A DNA stretch of 18,926 bases. Origin: an uncultured Porphyromonadaceae bacterium. GTDB lineage: Bacteria > Bacteroidota > Bacteroidia > Bacteroidales > Muribaculaceae. The notes below the pieces were generated by a model. It made no database searches. It saw only the letters and a list, made by a program, of their open reading frames with translations, and was not told the DNA's origin. Made by a program: the position numbers and the translations under genes. Of this stretch, positions 15,006 to 18,926 are shown one piece after another. Numbering within the stretch: the first letter of the stretch is position 1; the number at the start of each line of letters is the position of its first letter. Location: NCBI GenBank assembly GCA_900548875.1, contig URMA01000059.1, positions 1 to 18,926 on the forward strand. Direction: 5' to 3'.

Positions 15006-16229
15006 ATGAAGAAATCATCTATTTTAATGCTTTGCGCTTTGACTTCGTTCGGAGCCTTTGCACAAAAAAGTTTGGTAGAAGAGGTAGAACACTCCATTGG
15101 CGGCTTCAATTCCGATTATAAGGCTGCTTGCGAAAAAATCGTTCCGGCTCTTACAAATGAGGAAACAAAAGGCCAGGCCAAGACTTGGTTTGTTGCCGGT
15201 GAAGCTAGTTTCGGCTTGTACGACAACTCTTATTCAAAATTGCAGTTGGGCCAGGCCGTTGACACAGTCTTGATGGCAAATTCCATCGTGAAGGGTTACG
15301 ATTATTTCATGACTGCTCTTCCTTTGGATACAGTGAAGGAAGTAAACAAGAAAGGTAAAGTGAAAATCAAAACAAAATATTCCAAAGACATTGTGAATAC
15401 TTTGGTGGGACACCACAATGATTTCCAGCTTGCCGGTTCCATGCTTTATGAAAAGCAGAAATATGCTGATGCAGCCAAATGCTGGGATATTTATGCGAAG
15501 CTTCCTTATTCCGGTATCGCTGACCGTAGCAAATTCATGGCTCACGATACTATCATCGGTCAAATTGAATTCTATCAGGGTGTAGCTTTGTGGCAGTCGA
15601 AGGACTTGAAGGGTGCCGTCAATGCATTTGCCAATGCCCGTAAGCACGGTAACTTGTCGAAGGATGCTTTCGACTACGCTTTGTTCTGTTGTGCTGAATT
15701 GAAGGACAACGACGGTGTTGTTGCTATTGCCAAAGAAGCTCTTCCGGTTCACGGTGACAAGGACAGCCAATACTTGAACATCCTTATCAATGACAACATC
15801 AACAAGGGTAACTACGACGAAGCCCAGAAGATGATTGAACAGGCTATTGCAAAACAGCCGAACAGCGCTGAACTCTACAATGTCATGGGTATCATGTATG
15901 AGCAGAAGAAGGACGACAAGAAGGCTATGGAATGCTTCTTGAAAGCTGTTGAATTGGATGCCAACCACGCACAAGGTCAGTTCAATGTTGGCCGTTGCAT
16001 CATGAAACAGGCTGTTGATGTTCAAAAGAAGATGGAATCATTGAAGGGTGCAGAATATGCTGCCGCTCGCGACAACGAATATCTGCCGCTGTTGCACAAG
16101 GCTCTTCCTTACATGGAAAAGGCATACCAGTTGGATCCGGAAAATGATGCAGCTAAGAACATTCTTCGCAACATCTACTATCAGTTGGGCGACGAAGAAA
16201 AGCTGAACGCATTGGAAAGTACACACTAA
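15006..16229 (+). CDS. Exported tetratricopeptide-repeat protein
   Basis: 407 residues with a signal peptide (MKKSSILMLCALTSFGAFAQ), so periplasmic or outer-membrane-associated. TPR-like helical pairs are visible around 138-165, 186-213, 255-287, 288-321 (the best one, AELYNVMGIMYEQKKDDKKAMECFLKAVELDAN is residues 288-320) and 361-400. Between about 105 and 130 is a lysine-rich, non-TPR insertion. TPR arrays serve as protein-binding scaffolds; no catalytic domain is present. It starts 25 nt after gyrA with no promoter in between, so it is probably cotranscribed, although its envelope location has no obvious link with gyrase. Its own strong terminator follows after 21 nt. Partner unknown. Confidence 0.88.
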   Translation: MKKSSILMLCALTSFGAFAQKSLVEEVEHSIGGFNSDYKAACEKIVPALTNEETKGQAKTWFVAGEASFGLYDNSYSKLQLGQAVDTVLMANSIVKGYDYFMTALPLDTVKEVNKKGKVKIKTKYSKDIVNTLVGHHNDFQLAGSMLYEKQKYADAAKCWDIYAKLPYSGIADRSKFMAHDTIIGQIEFYQGVALWQSKDLKGAVNAFANARKHGNLSKDAFDYALFCCAELKDNDGVVAIAKEALPVHGDKDSQYLNILINDNINKGNYDEAQKMIEQAIAKQPNSAELYNVMGIMYEQKKDDKKAMECFLKAVELDANHAQGQFNVGRCIMKQAVDVQKKMESLKGAEYAAARDNEYLPLLHKALPYMEKAYQLDPENDAAKNILRNIYYQLGDEEKLNALESTH

Positions 16230-16250
16230 TCACTAGCGTAAAACAATAGA

Positions 16251-16279
16251 AAATGCCGGGCGAAAGTCCGGCATTTTTT
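16251..16279 (+). terminator. Intrinsic terminator of the gyrA-TPR unit
   Basis: AAATGCCGG (16251-16259) pairs with CCGGCATTT (16268-16276), 8-base loop, and the T run continues to 16279. Confidence 0.92.
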
Positions 16280-16303
16280 ATTTCTGTTTATCGAGGAATA
16301 TTT

Positions 16304-16349
16304 GCGGTTTGCGGTTTACGGTTTACAGTTTACAGTTTACAGTTTGCGG
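16304..16349. repeat. Tandem heptanucleotide repeat, six full units
   Basis: Consecutive 7-bp units from 16304: GCGGTTT, GCGGTTT, ACGGTTT, ACAGTTT, ACAGTTT, ACAGTTT, then partial GCGG. The consensus is RCRGTTT, with an ordered drift in the first and third bases across the array. Confidence 0.9.
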
Positions 16350-16453
16350 AAGGTTCTCTAATGTCTGTCCTTTTGCTTGTGCTTATATTCCTTTGGGCTG
16401 CGCTTGCTATCTCTAATGTAAGAAATAACGTGGCGTGTTCCAAATGTTTGTAG

Positions 16454-16474
16454 GGACACACCCCAGGTGTGTCC
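16454..16474. repeat. REP-like perfect hairpin
   Basis: Arms GGACACACC (16454-16462) and GGTGTGTCC (16466-16474) are perfectly complementary around a CCA loop and are preceded by TGTAG. This is reminiscent of small dispersed intergenic palindromes of Bacteroidetes (from memory, not checked). No T run on either side, so not a terminator. Confidence 0.65.
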
Positions 16475-16576
16475 GAAAGTTCTCATGAAAACAGCTGTCG
16501 AAGGCCTTGTGTTATTCGCAAGGACACCCGATGTTCGGTTTGGATGTATAATTGCCATATGGATAGATCAATAATA

Positions 16577-16609
16577 AAATAAAACAGGCTGTCCGGAGAG
16601 GACAGCCTG
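16577..16609 (-). terminator. Intrinsic terminator of pfp
   Basis: CAGGCTGTCC (16585-16594) pairs perfectly with GGACAGCCTG (16600-16609), 5-base loop; on the minus strand it is followed by TTTTATTTTATT. It begins 22 nt after the pfp stop. Confidence 0.93.
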
Positions 16610-16631
16610 CATTGTTATCGATAGGTTGGAA

Positions 16632-18290
16632 TTATTTACCCATTTGTTCGTAAACCAAAGTTTTCGGTGGAAGGTCGCAAACTTCAGCAGGTCCGAAGTA
16701 TTGGATAGGACCCGGATATACGTAGCATGTTTCCTTCGCCCATTTTTCGCGTTTTTCAGCGAATTTCTTGAACGGACCACCGTCCAACTTAACCAATGCC
16801 TTTTGGATAACCGGCTTCATTTCACCGTTACGGCGTTCCATGTTCATCATCATTGTGATAGGAATACCGCCTGCAATCCATTGAACAGAAGGTTTGGTAA
16901 GGTTGCGGATAGATGACATATAGCCAGTAACACCTGCTTTTACCAATTGAGCGGCGTTGAAGCCAAGTGCGTAGCAGTAGTCAGCATCGAAGTTTGTCGG
17001 GTCTGCGCAACGTCCTTCGTAACCGAAGAAGTGGTGCAAAGCGGAGAACTTGCCGTTGTATTTGCCGGCAGCAGCCATTTCCTTCAAACGAGCACCTACC
17101 ATTTCGCTCAACAGCTTTTCTGTTTCGATCAAGGAAACTTGAACATTTCCGTGAGGGTCGCGGTCCAAAGTGAGCTGACGGGCAACGCCTTCCGGAAGTG
17201 AAGCGTAAACCTTGGCATTGTCGGCTGACAGCTGGTCGATTACCCATTGACGTTGAGCGTCTTTTGCAATAGCGGCAAATTCAGCGCCCTTAGCAGCGAG
17301 AAGGTCGTTCAATTCAGCAATCAGGGCTTTCATAGCCGGGATGAATTCGATCAAACCTTCCGGGATAAGAACTGTACCGAAGTTGTTGCCGTCGGCTGCG
17401 CGGGCAGCAACGATTTTTGCGATGTAGTCAACCACATCGTTCAAAGTCATGTTCTTTGCTTCAACTTCTTCTGAAACGATACATACGTTCGGTTGAACCT
17501 GCAAAGCACATTCCAAAGCGATGTGAGAAGCAGAACGGCCCATCAATTTGATGAAGTGCCAGTATTTTTTAGCTGAGTTACAGTCACGTTGGATGTTACC
17601 GATAACTTCAGAGTAAACTTTACAAGCTGTGTCGAAACCGAAAGAAACTTCGATAACGTCATTCTTCAAGTCGCCGTCGATAGTTTTCGGACAGCCGATA
17701 ACCTGTACGCCGGCATTGATCTTCTTGTAGTATTCAGCAAGAACGGCTGCATTGGTGTTGGAGTCGTCGCCGCCGATGATAACAAGCGCCTTGATGTTGA
17801 GTTCTTTCAGAATTTCAAGACCTTTGTCGAATTGTTCAACCTTTTCCAATTTAGTACGACCGGAACCGATGATGTCGAAACCGCCTGTGTTGCGGTATTC
17901 ATCGATGATTTTGCCGGTAAGTTCCATGTATTTGTGGTCAACGAAACCGCCAGGACCAAGAAGGAAACCGAAAAGACGGCTGTCTTTGTTGATGGCTTTG
18001 ATTCCGTCGAAAAGACCGCTGATTACGTTGTGTCCGCCAGGAGCCTGACCGCCGGAAAGGATAACACCTACGTTGATAGGTTCTTTCGACTTGGCCTTAG
18101 CTGTTGAATCAACGTCAAACTTCAAGATGGGGAGACCGTATGTGCAAGGAAACAAGGCTTTGATTTCCTCTTGATTTGCAACTGATTGAGTCGGTTCTCC
18201 CTCGATAACCTTTACAGCACCGCACAAAGCAGAAGGTAATTTCGGCTTATATGCCGCCCGAGCAACTTGTAATGGGCTTTTCTTTGTCAT
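16632..18290 (-). CDS. pfp: Pyrophosphate--fructose 6-phosphate 1-phosphotransferase (long PPi-PFK)
   Basis: Reversibly phosphorylates fructose 6-phosphate with pyrophosphate instead of ATP in the cytoplasm, so it serves both glycolysis and gluconeogenesis. 552 residues, the length of the long (plant/Bacteroidetes-type) PFP clade rather than the about 320-residue ATP enzyme. Visible: phosphate-binding LSGGQAPGG (79-86 region), GGDDSN (173-178), in which the second Asp replaces the Gly of ATP-PFKs and marks PPi use, the catalytic PKTIDGD (201-207) with its PPi-specific Lys, the substrate loop LMGRSASHIALE (around 249-260), and FFGYEGR near the C-terminal half. The start (MTKKSPLQVARAAYKPKLPS) is typical of the clade. 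It is a single-gene unit with TATCTTTG at 18336-18329 and a strong terminator. Confidence 0.96.
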   Translation of the reverse strand: MTKKSPLQVARAAYKPKLPSALCGAVKVIEGEPTQSVANQEEIKALFPCTYGLPILKFDVDSTAKAKSKEPINVGVILSGGQAPGGHNVISGLFDGIKAINKDSRLFGFLLGPGGFVDHKYMELTGKIIDEYRNTGGFDIIGSGRTKLEKVEQFDKGLEILKELNIKALVIIGGDDSNTNAAVLAEYYKKINAGVQVIGCPKTIDGDLKNDVIEVSFGFDTACKVYSEVIGNIQRDCNSAKKYWHFIKLMGRSASHIALECALQVQPNVCIVSEEVEAKNMTLNDVVDYIAKIVAARAADGNNFGTVLIPEGLIEFIPAMKALIAELNDLLAAKGAEFAAIAKDAQRQWVIDQLSADNAKVYASLPEGVARQLTLDRDPHGNVQVSLIETEKLLSEMVGARLKEMAAAGKYNGKFSALHHFFGYEGRCADPTNFDADYCYALGFNAAQLVKAGVTGYMSSIRNLTKPSVQWIAGGIPITMMMNMERRNGEMKPVIQKALVKLDGGPFKKFAEKREKWAKETCYVYPGPIQYFGPAEVCDLPPKTLVYEQMGK

Positions 18291-18328
18291 ATCTATATAG
18301 TTAATTTTGTATTGTTAAATTTCTTGCG

Positions 18329-18336
18329 CAAAGATA
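18329..18336 (-). promoter_or_regulatory. Candidate -7 element of the pfp promoter
   Basis: TATCTTTGC on the minus strand fits TAnnTTTGY; the pfp ATG is 38 nt downstream. No TTTG is present 20 nt upstream, so the -33 element is weak. Confidence 0.6.
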
Positions 18337-18464
18337 GAAAAAAATGCCGAAGTATTCTCATAATTTTTGTGATATTAATTGAATATATTTGCTTCATTAT
18401 GATTTTTTTAATTGTTTAAAGCCGACAATGCGTCAGTCGTAGCTGATGTTTGCCGTGAAAATGC

Positions 18465-18472
18465 TAACTTTG
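18465..18472 (+). promoter_or_regulatory. Candidate -7 element of the antiporter gene
   Basis: TAACTTTGT fits TAnnTTTGY and lies 34 nt before the ATG at 18507. A TTTG occurs upstream at 18449-18452 but only 12 nt away, so the -33 match is not standard. Confidence 0.55.
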
Positions 18473-18506
18473 TGCCTGTTATAACAAATTGGAAAAGAAA
18501 AATTCG

Positions 18507-18926
18507 ATGAATAAAAAGGAAAATGGAGGAGTGTCGGTCGCTCAGGGTGTGCTGGCGCTGAGCCCGTTGCTGGTGTTCCTGCTGATGTACCTCGTCCTGT
18601 CGCTCATTTTGGGCGATTTCTACAAGGTGCCGCTGTCGGTGGCGTTCATTGTGGCTTCTCTTTGGGGAGTGGCTACCATGCGCGGTGTACCTTTGCGCCG
18701 AAGAATTGACATTTTTTCCGGAGGCGCGGCCAACAGGGATATCATCTACATGGTGTGGATTTTCATTCTGGCGGGGGCTTTTGCCATTCTTGCCCAGAAG
18801 ATAGGTGCCACGGAAGCAACGGTCAACCTGACGCTGAATGTGCTTCCTGCCGGTTTCCTGATGCCCGGTCTGTTTCTGGCCGCCTGTTTCATTTCGATGG
18901 CTATCGGTACGTCGGTGGGTACGGTG
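18507..18926 (+). CDS. NhaC-family Na+/H+ antiporter, N-terminal part, cut by window edge
   Basis: The frame is open from ATG 18507 to the last base (140 codons), with no stop. Four hydrophobic segments are visible: about 13-36, 41-58, 78-97 and 112-140, separated by short polar loops (RRRIDIFSGGAANRD is a cytoplasmic-type positive loop). The last segment ends SMAIGTSVGTV, a motif typical of NhaC-type antiporters, where small and hydroxyl residues line the ion path. Such proteins exchange Na+ (or an organic ion) for protons across the inner membrane. The specific ion is not known from this fragment. The N-terminus MNKKENGGVSVAQ precedes the first helix, as expected. It is transcribed divergently from pfp with TAACTTTG at 18465 upstream. 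Confidence 0.82.
   Translation, partial: MNKKENGGVSVAQGVLALSPLLVFLLMYLVLSLILGDFYKVPLSVAFIVASLWGVATMRGVPLRRRIDIFSGGAANRDIIYMVWIFILAGAFAILAQKIGATEATVNLTLNVLPAGFLMPGLFLAACFISMAIGTSVGTV

Larger units (their letters stand above)
16280..16584. other. Non-coding, repeat-containing gap between two facing terminators
   Basis: No credible gene is present in this 305-bp stretch between the TPR and pfp terminators. It holds a tandem heptamer array (16304-16349) and a REP-like hairpin (16454-16474), plus a weaker hairpin CCGA-TGT-TCGG (16528-16538). Short open frames (plus 16253-16453, minus 16558-16358) have repeat-derived or arginine/lysine-rich translations and no plausible start context. The layout suggests a tolerated landing zone for small repeats. 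Confidence 0.65.

Noticed and set aside
16253..16453. 66-codon plus-strand open frame after the TPR gene
   Set aside because: Starts inside the terminator stem and its middle is a translation of the heptamer repeat.
16454..16474. Hairpin read as a third terminator between the TPR gene and pfp
   Set aside because: No T run on either strand, and both genes already have strong terminators.

Overview
The window looks like a chromosomal segment of a Bacteroidales bacterium (Bacteroides/Prevotella-like). The evidence is the protein types (HtpG, ClpC, GyrA and a long PPi-dependent phosphofructokinase, all of Bacteroidetes appearance), several upstream elements of the form TAnnTTTG (two with TTTG exactly 20 nt further upstream), A-rich leaders instead of Shine-Dalgarno sites, and a moderate GC content. 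I see no tRNA, rRNA, CRISPR array, prophage or intact insertion sequence.

Layout. From 1 to 10605 all genes are on the minus strand. Read in the direction of transcription these are: a ClpC-type AAA+ unfoldase without the usual N-domain (10605-8470), htpG (8362-6326), an intergenic 211-bp inverted-repeat element (6041-6251), a tight patatin / GH13 amylase / prs operon (5971-2448) and a secreted pair, a beta-propeller protein and an N-acetylmuramoyl-L-alanine amidase (2270 to beyond the left edge). From 10794 to 16229 genes are on the plus strand: two tandem paralogous outer-membrane beta-barrel proteins, gyrA and an exported TPR protein. pfp (18290-16632, minus) converges on the TPR gene. A partial NhaC-type Na+/H+ antiporter gene starts at 18507 on the plus strand and runs off the right edge.

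How the genes work together. This is mostly housekeeping: protein quality control (ClpC, HtpG), PRPP synthesis (prs), internal alpha-glucan breakdown (GH13), glycolysis using pyrophosphate (pfp), DNA topology (gyrA), cell-wall turnover (amidase) and envelope proteins. Convincing intrinsic terminators follow prs, htpG, clpC, the second barrel gene, the TPR gene and pfp, so transcription units are well separated.

The least ordinary parts are the non-coding ones. The 6041-6251 element has 19-bp imperfect terminal inverted repeats and nested internal palindromes, and encodes no transposase. The 16280-16584 gap between two facing terminators holds a tandem heptamer array and a REP-like perfect hairpin. 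The ClpC lacking its N-terminal adaptor/substrate domain also deserves a second look. I did not find a clear new multi-gene system in this window.
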